Origin: Chrysomallon squamiferum
Taxonomy: Eukaryota; Mollusca; Gastropoda; Neomphalida; Peltospiridae
Assembly: GCA_012295275.1 (NCBI GenBank)
Contig: CM022674.1
Location: forward strand, 15,850,424 to 15,914,423
Direction: 5' to 3'
DNA length: 64,000 nt
The position numbers were made by a program, and so were the translations under genes. Every line of letters starts with the position of its first letter. Position 1 is the first letter of the stretch. Below are positions 22,368 through 33,048 of this stretch, in pieces. The notes beneath the pieces are model-generated. The model did not search any database. It was not told where the DNA came from and saw only the letters and a program-made list of their open reading frames with translations.

Positions 22368-24870
22368 GTAAAGTGAAAAATTTATATTAATAACTTGTTG
22401 GTCATCCTAGCGACATTAGCAAATTTAGAAATAGCTTTATCATTACAGCAACGTTAGTAGTAGTTGTAGTAATAATATAAGTTACAGTTATGTAGTAGTA
22501 GTAGGAGCACCGATAGAATAAGTAGAAATGTTGATGGTAATGATAGTAGTCGTAACCTCGTGTTGACAAATCTCAAAGCTTTCTTAGTTTATCAGTCAAA
22601 ACTAGCTGTATCCTAGCCTGTAATTAACGTAACTACGAAATTTAAAAATAATAATAATAATAAAAAAAACAAATAAAAAATACCTTTAAAGGTTCGACAT
22701 GGCATTTTTTCCAGTAAAAGCGCATTAATGATGGTCAAACAGAACTTTTATTATCTGCATATATCGAAATTTAAATACAGTTTATTTACTGATTACAATC
22801 ATTAATACATTTTATTTACTATCTGTCGTTGTTTTATCTTTTGTTTATCTCATAAAACTACATAATCTTTGGCTTTATCTCTGTCTCTTTGCTTTTTCTG
22901 TAGACACTTTTATTCTCTAAATATACTTTCCCGAAGACAACTGGTAATGTCGACTAACAATGGACAGCCTTTCTCTGAGATACATGAAAAGGAAAAATAA
23001 AATCATTATAAGAGACTGATGTTCATGCACTGATTGTGTTCTATCATTTTCTAAACGTCAAGAATTGTATTACATTCACACGAAATATCTATTCTCAGCA
23101 CGACACTAAAAAAATACTCTCTGTGTGTTTGTCTTTATAACAAAGCAATTTGATTATACTAGTAAAGCGAAAACTGTCCTCCATTGTCAGTAAAACTAGA
23201 ACCTCAGTTGGTAGAAACAACCTTACTCACGGACTTTCTTCTGAATTTATTATTGATCTATCTTAATAACCTGTTTTTAAACGTTTATAATCTAATATAA
23301 TCTTCATTGTTTAATGTGTCAAATCCTCACAGTCAAGCCGTCTGTTTTCTTACGTTTATTAAATTGAGATGTCAACTTGTCTTGTCCTTCACCTGTCAGA
23401 CTTCAAATAAAGTCAAGAGGATGTGTTATGCCGAGGCATTGACAGAATAAAAAAGTGTCAAGAGGTTTGAAGAGGATGCAATCAAAGAAAACCTTGAGGT
23501 GCAGACTTGAAAGATATTACAGATATATGACTAATTAGTATTAAACAATATTAAATACATCATGAATATGGGAGCCAGATTTACTATTTCCAGCACTACT
23601 ATTACTATTTCCAGTACTACTACTATTATTACTAGCCCTAGTACTTCCAGTACTACTACAATTATTAGCCCTACAATTTGCAGTACTACTATTACTGTTA
23701 CTGTTACTGTTTCCACTACTATTTCCATTTGGAGTTACCTCCCAACATGGCGATTATCTGTAGAAGCCGCCATTTTTGGAATTTGCATAATGTCCTGCAA
23801 TACTATAAGAATTGGGAATAATGACATCATGGTTATTTTTACAAAGTACGTAATGCAATTCTTTTAATTTTATATAAATGTTTATTTGATTAAATATTTT
23901 ATTTTATATGCTAAATATTAACGAATGTGTGGATTTATATTTAAAATAGTCAGATAAAATAAAATGAAAATGACGGCTTCTGCAGATAATCGCCATGTTG
24001 GGAGATAACCCAAAATCGACTGCACGCTCGCTGCTTGGAGTTCGAATCCTCACACGCTCGGATAATTTATATTTCATTTCTCATTCCAGGTGATGTCAGT
24101 AATTAAGGTAAGTTCAGGAGGATATCAAGGTAAGTTAGGTAAACGTTAACAGTGGTAGAGTTAGTAATAATAGTAGTACTGGAAATAGTAGGGCTAGTAA
24201 AGGCTCGTAATAATAGCAGTGGAAAAGGTAGAGCTAATAATAATAGTACTAGTAGTAGTGGTAATCGAAATAGTAGGGCTACTAATAATAGTAGTAATGT
24301 AAATAGGAGGGCTACTAATAATAGTAGTATTGGTACTGGAAAAAGTATTGGAAGTAATAATAGTAGTACTGGAAATAGAAATTCTAGTAATAATAGTAGT
24401 ACTGAATATAGTACGAATAGTAATAATAGGAGTAGTAGTAATAGAACTAGTAGGGCTACTAATTATAGTAATAATGGAAATGGTAGGAATAGTAATAATG
24501 GTTGTGGAACAGTAGGGCTACTAACAATAATAGTAGAAATACTGGAAATATTGGGGCTAATAATGGAAATGGTAGAGCTAGTAATAAAAGTAATAGAAAT
24601 ATTGTAGTATTGGGGCAAAAGTATTTGAAGTAATAATAGTAGTATTGGAAATAGTAGGGCTAGTAATAATAGTGGCAATGTTTCAGAATAATTTAATATG
24701 TGCGACGGTATAAAATCAAGAATTGAAATGTAATATTTTCCTTGGAATAAGGCAAGGGGGGAAAACGTCATCTTTTTTTATTTTCATTGTACTAAAATGA
24801 TTTTACAGATTGTTTCCCTAAATAAAACTGAAATCGGTAACAGATTGCATATCTTTAGTTATTTGTGCAG
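22368..24870. other. Last intron of receptor gene 1, with a foldback repeat
   Basis: 2.5 kb without a recognised exon. It contains the inverted-repeat/minisatellite structure listed at 23575-24690. A tRNA-like fragment (TTGGAGTTCGAATCCTCAC near 24035) sits inside that structure. Confidence 0.6.
23575..24690. repeat. Foldback element with triplet-type minisatellite arms
   Basis: The inner arms 23737-23777 and 23967-24013 are reverse complements (CAGATAATCGCCATGTTGGG on the right arm). Outside them lie a CCAGTACTACTATTA-type repeat on the left and its complement, AATAGTAGTACTGGAAATAG, on the right (24145-24690, many degenerate copies). The open frames across it are low-complexity and not credible proteins. 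Confidence 0.8.
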
Positions 24871-25020
24871 TTATATCCTGATGATACTGTACAATTAGGA
24901 GAAGGAACAGATGAGTTACAACATCACGTGTACTGTCTTGAAATGAATTGTAAAACGTGGAAATTAAAAGTTAATGCTCCCGTGTCAAAAATTATGATTT
25001 TCTTTCCACAGGAAAATTAA
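24871..25020 (+). CDS. Receptor gene 1, probable last exon
   Basis: The acceptor ttatttgtgcag starts an open phase-0 exon of 150 nt ending in TAA. It encodes LYPDDTVQLGEGTDELQ, HHVYCLEMN, then a less conserved end. It joins exon 22315-22367 in frame. The repeat of a His-Val-Tyr element like that in the preceding exon supports its place in the same tail. A shorter protein is made if the previous exon reads through to its own stop. Confidence 0.6.
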   Translation, partial: LYPDDTVQLGEGTDELQHHVYCLEMNCKTWKLKVNAPVSKIMIFFPQEN

Positions 25021-25847
25021 AAACAGATTTATATATAAACATATTGAAATAGAAATTGTTGCTGAGGTTTATCAATCGACTGTTAGTTAGATTAGTTTGA
25101 CAAAATTGTAAAACCAATATTGTTATATGCACAGAAATCAGGAGTTTTCAATATTGCAATATAACTGAAAGATATCATCTCACGTTTATCAAATATATAG
25201 TATGTGTTAACAAGTCAACACCAAGATTTATGGTTTATGGTGAATTATGCAGATATCCATTGTCTATAAATGTTACAGTAAAAGGTTTACAATTTGGGCA
25301 AACATTGCTAACTGTAAAGAGTATAAACTGTCTCGTATATTATAAATGTTGTTATCTTATAACCATAGTATGAATGCTTCTGTAATAGCTTATATTATGT
25401 TTCTAATATTAGATGAATGTGTTTATGAAGTATATATTCGTGTGTTCAAGTAAATGTTTTGCGCCAATTAAAAATGTTAGAACTTCATTTAAAGTTAATA
25501 ATGTCAAGCTTCCTATATAAACTGGTAAACGGTTCAATATTGAAACACAGAAAATATCACTTATGCAATGTTGATATTGGCGATGAGTTTCTCTGTATAT
25601 TTAAGTGGACATTTTTAACTTTTCAGAGAAATAAATATATACCATAGTATTATACATTTAGACCAAATACAATAACATTTCAACATATATTTTCTACAAC
25701 AAAAATCACTTTTGTGTAAACGTTCCTGAAATTTTCATATTGTCATTGAAAGAGTAATCTTGCGGATTATGTTATAATTATCGTTATCATTATGACTATG
25801 TTTTGTTTAAATGTTCTCAATACTGCACGCGGTGCAATCATAATTTT
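25021..25847. other. Intergenic space between two convergent receptor genes
   Basis: The 3' ends of the plus-strand gene (25020) and minus-strand gene (25848) face each other here. AATAAA-like sequences on both strands could serve polyadenylation. I see no other gene. Confidence 0.5.
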
Positions 25848-26298
25848 TCACTTGTCTCTTGACTTACTTATTCCAAGATACACGTGACTTCCGTCACCAC
25901 TAGATGGCGTGTTAGCATACTGTGATTCATTCTGACGTATTCGCTCGTAATTGCTACTTTCAGCATCAGTGTTGGAGACATGAAGATAAACATGGTCATC
26001 GTCGACTGCTGTATTAATATACTGTGCAGGACTCAGTTGTAGTTGTTCGTAGTCGTTACCACTGATGTTGACTGGACTAGGAGTCGCATTATAATTTCCG
26101 ATATGAGTATTTTTAACGCTGATGTTGTTAGCAGTGTTGTAGTAACTTACATCATTGGTGACGTTACCGTCGACGTTGTTTGAAGTCTGTTTACAGTTTG
26201 TTGACTTTCTTCTGCAGAAAATGTATATTAGTAGTAGTAGTAGTAGCAGTAGTAGTAGTAGTATCATTATTTGTGTGCTCAAAACAAAAAGATTTGCC
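25848..26298 (-). CDS. Receptor gene 2, transmembrane and six-tyrosine tail exon
   Basis: The last exon, read from acceptor gtgagcag to a stop at 25848. Counting residues from the upstream in-frame Met at 26321: a hydrophobic helix, residues 12-36, contains eleven consecutive leucines encoded by CTA triplets, followed by CRRK. The tail holds Tyr61/62 and Tyr78, then two copies of a three-tyrosine module. Copy 1 is Tyr92 (YEQL), Tyr102 (YINT) and Tyr113 (YLHV). Copy 2 is Tyr126 (YERI), Tyr136 (YANT) and Tyr149 (YLGI). YINT, YANT and SYYNT fit the YxN motif bound by GRB2-type SH2 domains; SNYERI fits the ITIM consensus. There is no kinase domain. The role is inferred to be phosphotyrosine signalling. 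Confidence 0.85.
26226..26265. repeat. (TAG)n microsatellite inside a coding exon
   Basis: Eleven near-perfect triplets (one CAG among TAG on the plus strand) encode the leucine run of the receptor 2 transmembrane helix on the minus strand. Confidence 0.95.
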
Positions 26299-26809
26299 CT
26301 GCTCACGATTTGAATACGTGTCATGCTGTCTTAACTTTTTCGATTAAATGGAAAGGATTGCTTAAATACATACGACATAACCAGCAGAAAATAAATACAG
26401 ATATAATATACAAATTAAGTGTACAGTATTACATATAGCTCAGAAGGGCTTTTCTGAATTCCAGAGTAAAAACGTTGGTGAAGATTGCTCAGAACTTGCC
26501 ATGCTTATCGGTGATCAGTTAAGCTTAGCACAGAAGATCGTGCTGTCAAATGAATCTTACGATATAAGAAACCATGAATATTTGAATGTGTGCTGCTTAA
26601 ACCCTGATATTACGAATAGGGTCTGCTTATACCCTGTTACGATTTGTAGGGTCTTAAATTTGGTGTAGCTAATAACTACAATGACTAAAATCTTCAGTGA
26701 TATGTCGAAACGAACACTGATTAGTGGATTCCTTGGCAGCTCACACATTCCGGAAAATCTGTATTTTATAATACCTGGAAAAGATTTATTTTCTGCAGAT
26801 GATTCTGCA

Positions 26810-26955
26810 GCAAATGATTAAGTAGATTCTGTTTTTCCTACACTGTTGTTGTCGGTGATGTCTGGATATATTGGTGACGTCGGTTCCGGGGTTCTGGCTG
26901 TTGATGTGCGTGTGGTTGTCGTGGTTAGATGGTTGTGTGGCGAAAAGCACTGGAC
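26810..26955 (-). CDS. Receptor gene 2, stalk exon copy 2
   Basis: After a gcag acceptor near 26957 it encodes SLSVQCFSPHNHL, then a Thr/Pro-rich stretch (TTTTTRTSTARTPEP) and stops at TAA unless an earlier GT (AACAGT followed by gtagga) is used. SLSVQCF matches SLRVQCY of stalk copy 1 at 28607-28687. Such Thr-rich linkers are usually O-glycosylated stalks between the ectodomain and the membrane. The 3' boundary and the join to the transmembrane exon are uncertain. Confidence 0.55.
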
Positions 26956-27319
26956 ACTTAAACTGCCTGCTTTAATAGTAAACATGTTGGTAACATAAAC
27001 AGAGTATTATTGTTATTGACGTTGTTATTGATATTATTATTGTTATTATTATTAGTAGTAGTAGTAGTAGTAGTAGAAGTAGTAGTATTTTCATCATCAT
27101 CATCTGTCGTATTATTAATGTGATCAACATCATTAGCACATCATTATAACATCATAAACATTCTTGTTTTGGTTTTGGTTTTTACTCTTATCATCATTAT
27201 TGTAATTATTTTATTCATCACATATTTTAATCATAGCCATTAGAACAAGAAACAGTTTAAAATAATTAATATTCTTACTAATGGATGTTCCACATTCATA
27301 AATTGTTTACTTAAAATAA

Positions 27320-27667
27320 AATTTCCACCTGAACCAGTGTTCCAGAAATTGATGCAGAAAGTTGATCTCACTGGAGCAGATTCTGCGTTAAGACGTAGCA
27401 GATATCCTTTACTATCAATAACATGTTTGTATGTTGTTTTACGTCCACTGCTTCTACATGAAAATGGTACAGAAGTTGTTGGCTCCTCTACAGTTAAAGT
27501 AAATTTAGAGTTTTCTTCGGAATTTTGAATGATGACAAAACCAATCTGAGTTGCTTGTGTTTAGTGAAGAGAACAGTTACAAGTGATACTCGTGTTTTCT
27601 GTTACATACACGTCAATATAGAAACCTTGAATATTACTAATTACTTCATCTTTACACATATATATTA
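27320..27667 (-). pseudogene. Receptor gene 2, Ig exon copy 2, broken
   Basis: It is homologous to the intact Ig exon at 28945-29279 along its length (ENTSITCNCSLH, then TSVPFSCRSSG and KHVIDSKGYLLRLNAES). A TAA stop replaces the TCA serine codon after NCSLH. Near the 3' end a one-base shift after NAESA breaks the frame. The acceptor (ttttcag) is preserved. It is one half of a duplicated Ig-stalk unit. Confidence 0.8.
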
Positions 27668-28068
27668 CTGAAAATAATAATAATAATAATATTATTAATA
27701 ATGAAATCTTTATCAAACTCAAGATATTTTTAGATCTGCAAGTTTATATAAACTAATGAACTAAACATGGAAACTAAGAATAAGTAAATGCATAAATAAA
27801 CAAACAGATAATAAATAAATAAAAATATAAAATAGCAAATAAATAAATAAATAAATAAATGGCACCGGTAACATGGGAGAGAATAATCAATACATAATAA
27901 AAATTGTATTATTCGTTTTTTCTTAAGCTATTACGGAAGTTAATTTTTTTCAAAATAGGTAATTTTGTTTAAAATACCAAAATAGGAAATGAAAATTATA
28001 AAAAACATTAATAAATAAGTCAATAAATAAATAAGAATTTAAATTTAAGAAAGCAAGTAAATAAATAC

Positions 28069-28104
28069 CTGAATTGACTGGTGTATTTGGACATGCGATG
28101 TTAG
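28069..28104 (-). CDS. Receptor gene 2, short linker exon copy 2
   Basis: A 36-nt phase-1 exon (acceptor gatttcag, donor gtattt) encoding NIACPNTPVNS. It is homologous to the exon at 31939-31974 (NNACPSSSNTA) and precedes the broken Ig exon copy, just as that one precedes the intact Ig exon. Confidence 0.6.
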
Positions 28105-28313
28105 CTGAAATCACAAAGAGTTGTTATGAGTAATTATTATTGTTGATGTATGTGTTATTTTCGTCAACATTGTCGTCTTTATTAACACAAAATTATTAAA
28201 AATAAAATTACTATCTATTATGGCATTTATACTTTTTTCAATGTGTGTTTCTATAAACAAGCATATACTATCAGGATGTATATGCTTATAACATCATGAA
28301 AATAACGTTCTAA

Positions 28314-28417
<104 letters not shown>

Positions 28418-28606
28418 GTCTCTGTATCTCTCTGTCTCTGCCAAACACACACTAAAAATGTACAGAGCCATAGAGCTATGGCAGACAGGCAAACACACAA
28501 ATACATAGGTAAACAGATACAGTTTTGGAGATGCCTGTAGAAGGATGTATAAAAATAATAAAATAAACATAAAATGCAAGTACAAATGAAACTAAATCTT
28601 TCTTAC

Positions 28607-28687
28607 GCTTATTCTCCATTGGCGTCGTTGTCGGAGGTTGTGTAGTAGTAGTTTCAAATGGTAAATAACACTGTACACGTAGACTTC
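28607..28687 (-). CDS. Receptor gene 2, stalk exon copy 1
   Basis: An 81-nt exon (acceptor attcag, donor AAGC followed by gtaaga) encoding SLRVQCYLPFETTTTQPP, then TTTPMENK. It combines an Ig-like last strand with a Thr/Pro stalk. It fits phase 1 with the following short exon at 28069-28104. The phase of the preceding Ig exon at its best donor is 0, so that junction is not fully explained. Confidence 0.6.
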
Positions 28688-28944
28688 CTGAATAATGTAA
28701 TTTGATTAGAACTTTATTTGCATTGTAAATAAATCAATAAAAACTACTAACTATAAAGCAAATAAAACGTGAACATAAAAAAAATACTGAATAAGAAAAA
28801 ATATTAAAATTATTTTTGAAATCCGATGATGCAGTACTGAAACAAAACATTCTATATTGATACAATATCTCATTCACTTACGGACAGTTTAAAAATAATC
28901 TAATTAGTAAATGCTCCAGATTAAAATAAAATTTCTACCTAAAC

Positions 28945-29279
28945 CTCCAGTGTTCCAGAAATTGATGCAGAAAGTTGATCAACAGCAGCAGATTCTGCGT
29001 TAAGACGTAACAGATATCCTTTACTATCAATAACATGTTTGTATGTTGTTATACTTCCACTGCTTCTACACAAAAATGATACAGAACTTGTTGGCTCTTC
29101 TATAGTTAAAGTAGATTTACAGTTTTCTTCAGAATCTTGTATCTGTACAAAACCAATCTGAGATGTTTGTGTTGAGTGAAGAGAACAGTTACAAGTGATA
29201 CTCGTGTTTTCTGATACAAACACGTCAAGATAGAAATCTTGAACATCACTGATTACTTCATATTTACACATATGTATCA
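28945..29279 (-). CDS. Receptor gene 2, intact Ig-like exon
   Basis: From acceptor ttatttcag to a donor GAG followed by gttta. It encodes about 111 residues: CKYEVISDVQDFYLDVFVSE, NTSITCNCSLHSTQTSQ, IGFVQIQDSEENCKSTLTIE, VSFLCRSSGSITTYKHVID, GYLLRLNAESAAVDQLSA. There are several cysteines and Asn-glycosylation sites. The pattern suggests a diverged Ig-superfamily fold; the exact family is unknown. The frame is uninterrupted. An in-frame TAG lies 6 nt beyond the donor, so correct splicing is required. Confidence 0.7.
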
Positions 29280-30283
29280 CTGAAATAATAATAATAATAA
29301 TAACAACAACAACAACGCAAACAACAATAACAATAACAAAAATAACATCTTTAAACATGTGTATCATAGAAATAACACAAAAAACAACAGCTTTATTTTC
29401 AAAATCCAAAATACATCATCGTCATATTACAAAACACATCATGATCATCTTCAATCCTAACATTCTAAACTGAGGGGAACTTAGCTGAGTAACCTTTGGT
29501 CGACTGTTGGTGATGGACCACGTGACATTTGAAGCGAAGGAGCTCATTTTCCGTTGTCCGGTAGGTGAAGTTTTTTGTTATCTTAGTTTTGAAATGAATT
29601 GATTTCTCAAATAATATTCATATCTGCGTCTTGTTTATAATCTGGCAATTTATAATATAGGGAAAGAAATGTGTAAGGCCTGTTGAAAAAAAAAAAAAAA
29701 AAAAGAAAGAACAGTAGCTAATAATTAATTCAAACTGATGACGGTTTCTCTTACGAAAAGGTCGTTACCAATCAAATAATACAAATTATGAAGTTAAATA
29801 ACACAGAGAGTTAGATGAATAACATTTGGTATGTTTACATGCAAGCATATTAACGTTAAGCCGACATATGCAAGTTAGTTACTGCTAAAAAGTGAGACTT
29901 CTGCTGTGTATGGAGTGTCGATGATTTGGTGTAGAGAGTGTTGTTTATCAACGTTTTCCTTTTTTGGTGCTGTATCAGTTTAAACTAAGCTTAAATTTGT
30001 AAAACAACGTTATGTTATATAATTTATATGCAGGCACTACCTGCGAATTAAAATTTCATAATTAATTGTATTTAGGCTTCTAAACACGTTTCATTCACAT
30101 AGTAACAGAGACAGAGACAGATGGACTTCTGGAGAGTTTGCTGGAAGAATCAGAGCATCCAGGGTTTTCCACATAGTTTTAAAGCCTCCGCCACTTAAGG
30201 AAATCCGCCTGTTAAATTTTACAGCTGTTATTGTGGATATAAAACAGCAGTAAACTCCATCTGCAACATCGCATTCTCAAATA

Positions 30284-30391
30284 TTGTGAATAAATGTTTT
30301 TATTTTACACTAGTTTCACTTTCTTTCCATTGGTTATTAATAAACACAAGTACCACTTGATTCAAAAGTTAAAAAGATTTTTTATTCACAA
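30284..30391. repeat. Small MITE-like repeat, copy 1
   Basis: About 108 bp with terminal inverted repeats TTGTGAATAAA / TTTATTCACAA. A near-identical copy lies at 33553-33659. Confidence 0.75.
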
Positions 30392-30983
30392 AAAAGTGGC
30401 CAGGAGCTGATATGTTGTTGCTGTTCACAAAAGTCTGTTAGTCTTAAAACACAATACATGTTCAGACACGATTTCATGATGGTGATTATTAGTATCTCAT
30501 CTACAACAGTCTATTCCTTCTCTAATGTGTTATGTAATCTTCGATTCGTTAAAACGATATCATTCAGACTTCACTCCAAGTGTTCGCCGAGCTGCCAAGA
30601 TAATGGTGTGAATTTCGAGCGATTTCTTTTGGGTTTTCATTTCGCTCTTCCAGATTGATCCAAATGGTGATCACTTAAATGTTTAAATAATAAATAAAGT
30701 AAAATAAAATGAATGTATATCAATATTTAATGTTATATCTTTTTGGATGAATTAAAGGCTTCTAAATCTAATTCAACAATTTCAAGAGTGAATCCGGCAG
30801 GACCTTTCATAATAAAAATGAATATGCATAACCTATACTCACATCATGACACAATCTTAATGTACAGTAATCACTCAACGAAACAAAAAAGTAATTAGGT
30901 TGCGATTTTTGCTAAAGTATCAAGTATGGCCATTTTATTAAACGAAGAAATTATACATGTAGTTACAGATGACAATGATAATA

Positions 30984-31140
30984 CCGGCCTTGTTGGCGCA
31001 GTGGTTAAGCCATATGCTAACAGGCTGGTAGGTACTGGTTTCGCTCCCCGTTATATCATAATAAGTGTGTTCGGTTAACAGGAGTACATGGTATCCTCTG
31101 TTCCATCTCTTTGTAACCTACAAACAATACATTATTCTTT
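30984..31140 (+). repeat. tRNA-derived SINE-like element
   Basis: TTGGCGCAGTGGTTAAGC fits an RNA polymerase III box A, and about 30 bp later TGGTTTCGCTCCC resembles box B. An unrelated body (TGTGTTCGGTTAACAGGAGT) follows. It is not a functional tRNA, because the arms do not pair. Confidence 0.6.
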
Positions 31141-31938
31141 TTATATACATCAACCGTGTCTTTCATGTTGTCTTTGGTGACTATACCAGTTGAACACTTT
31201 TTTCATTTCAGCATTTTCTGACTTCAGTCAATATTTTTTTCTCATCTGATCAGTCGTCACAGAGTTGTCTGCAGTGCATAGTACTGTTCTGGTTTCTACA
31301 ATCATTATTGAACGTTATGTAAACATTATGAGATAATCGTAGTGGTCCTTTTTGTGTAAGCTGCATCAAACCAGTCGATTAAATCAGTTACTTTTGTGGT
31401 ATGTTATCACAGTATAACACGGTGGTCACCAGCACTAAGTCAGCAGCAATTTGCACAGCGCATTCACTCAGATTGAATCGATGTTCATGGATCCTTGAAC
31501 CAAAATTTACAATAAAATAATTATTCTCGTTAATATCTACATACAAATTTGTATTTAATATTAAATACATTAATAGTTAAACTGAATAATGTAACACTTG
31601 GGTTTGCAGAAAAGTATGACTACCAGCTGATTTTCGTGTGCCGTTCTTTAAATACAATAAACCCATTAGATTTTTTTAAACTGAATAAAGACTTTAATAG
31701 ACTAAACTTGAATTAGGTGATCTTTTTTTTTTTTTTTTTTTTTTTTTTTGTTTCCGGGTTTATTGATATAAGGCCACAACTCGAGAAAATAATCACCTAC
31801 CTCGTTCATTTTGAGGCGCACTCCGTTGCAAATGTCACGTGACCGATCACCAACAGACGGTCCTTGAGTACACATCACTCCCAGTGGTTAGTACGGTATA
31901 ATTCACTTAGACATTTTCCTAAAATATTTATTACATAC

Positions 31939-31974
31939 CTGCAGTATTCGATGAACTGGGACAAGCATTATTAG
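31939..31974 (-). CDS. Receptor gene 2, short linker exon copy 1, acceptor lost
   Basis: It encodes NNACPSSSNTA with donor gtatgt. It completes the split Ala codon of the signal-peptide exon (G plus CT) and leaves one base for the Ig exon, so the phases agree. However, the bases before it are TTTTCCG, where the homologous exon at 28104 has TTTCAG. The AG acceptor is missing. Either the exon is skipped, or a downstream AG (cttgtcccag) is used, or the base call is wrong. Confidence 0.5.
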
Positions 31975-32257
31975 CGGAAAAGGGCAAAAAATAAAACAAA
32001 TATTGATCAATTTTGGATGAACAGTAAAACTATTAAAGATATTCTAAAGATATTTATTGAAAAAAATGAACAAGTAATATTCTACGATAAGGTATTGGAA
32101 AATTAAACAAAGTTATATTTATGTTAACATATGTCAATAATAACAACGTTATATTTTTATATATCCAACTACAGTGTAAACGACGTATATTTACGTTTAA
32201 ACAAAACAGTAGAAACAAAGCTAACTTATATACTGTGTAAATAACATAAATACTTAC

Positions 32258-32321
32258 CATGGAAAACATAAGCTAACACTGCAGACAATAAAAATATCTG
32301 CCATGCAATGTAGGTCTTCAT
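32258..32321 (-). CDS. Receptor gene 2, signal-peptide exon
   Basis: An ATG at 32321 opens MKTYIAWQIFLLSAVLAYVF, a good signal peptide, and ends at the donor ATG followed by gtaagt in phase 1. This is the natural first exon of the minus-strand receptor: downstream on the same strand come the linker, Ig, stalk and transmembrane/tail exons down to 25848. Confidence 0.75.
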
Positions 32322-32353
32322 ATTTTCTATTGTTTACACTTATTACGTTAACG

Positions 32354-33048
32354 CAGTATTTCCCAACCGGTGCTCCTCGGAGCCCTTCTGCTCCGCGGTG
32401 CATCGTCAAGAGCTCCGCGAGAGATGACATAACTAATAGATAAAAAAGGAGAAACTGGGGACAGTTAAAAGGACAGAATGAAATACACAGAACAAACGAA
32501 TACACTTAAAATAACATTACGATGATTACTATGTACAATGCACATTGATAATATGGATATCATGCCTAATTTAAATAGTAATTTGTATAAATAAATAACT
32601 ATTTAATTAGTTAAAGTGTAAATAGTTTCTAATATATATAAAAAAAATAAAAAAAAATAAAAAAACAAAGTTTATTTTACTTTTCAGGTAAATCATTAGT
32701 ATTGCACAGAAGCAAAAATATTTATGACGTCACTGATGACGTACTGCCAACCCCTTGCATTGAGACGCACGTGGTTGTTAGAAGCACATGAGTTAGTTGC
32801 GAATAGAGCAGTGTGGGTGCGTGTTGTGTTTTGTCTTCTCTCCTACCTGCCAATATTTGAACACAATCTTTAACGCGTGAAAGATGATGAAGTATTTGAA
32901 AAGAAGAGGTGCAAGTGAAGAAGAGGACAGTGGAGATGAGCAACACTTAGCAGAGCAAAGTACAAGTAAGGTAGCTTAAAATAAAATAAATGTGTGAGGG
33001 AGGGCACCGCAGGATATTAAATAATGTTATAGGGCTCCGCATTGATGG
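32354..33048 (+). mobile_element. Internally deleted hAT-like DNA transposon
   Basis: The left end begins CAGTATTTCCCAACCGGTGC, a start typical of hAT-superfamily ends. The right end holds a partial match (AGGGCTCCGC). An ATG at 32884 opens MMKYLKRRGASEEEDSGDEQ and stops at 32979. This Lys-Arg then acidic start is characteristic of hAT transposases of the ZBED type, but the zinc finger and catalytic parts are missing. It is non-autonomous. Confidence 0.6.

Larger units (their letters stand above)
29500..31868. repeat. Inverted repeat pair flanking an intronic insertion
   Basis: 29500-29578 and 31797-31868 are imperfect reverse complements sharing CTGTTGGTGATSG and CACGTGACATTTG. They bracket about 2.2 kb that contains a SINE-like element and one member of a MITE pair. 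They could be the ends of a degraded DNA transposon inserted in an intron of receptor gene 2. Confidence 0.5.

Noticed and set aside
24152-24607. Asn/Ser-rich 151-codon frame
   Set aside because: It lies in the triplet-type minisatellite inside the intron. Other frames of the same repeat are also open.
27337-27528. Plus-strand 63-codon frame
   Set aside because: Shadow of the minus-strand Ig exon copy 2.
30984-31060. Functional tRNA gene
   Set aside because: Box A and box B-like motifs are present, but the acceptor and anticodon arms do not pair. A SINE head is more likely.
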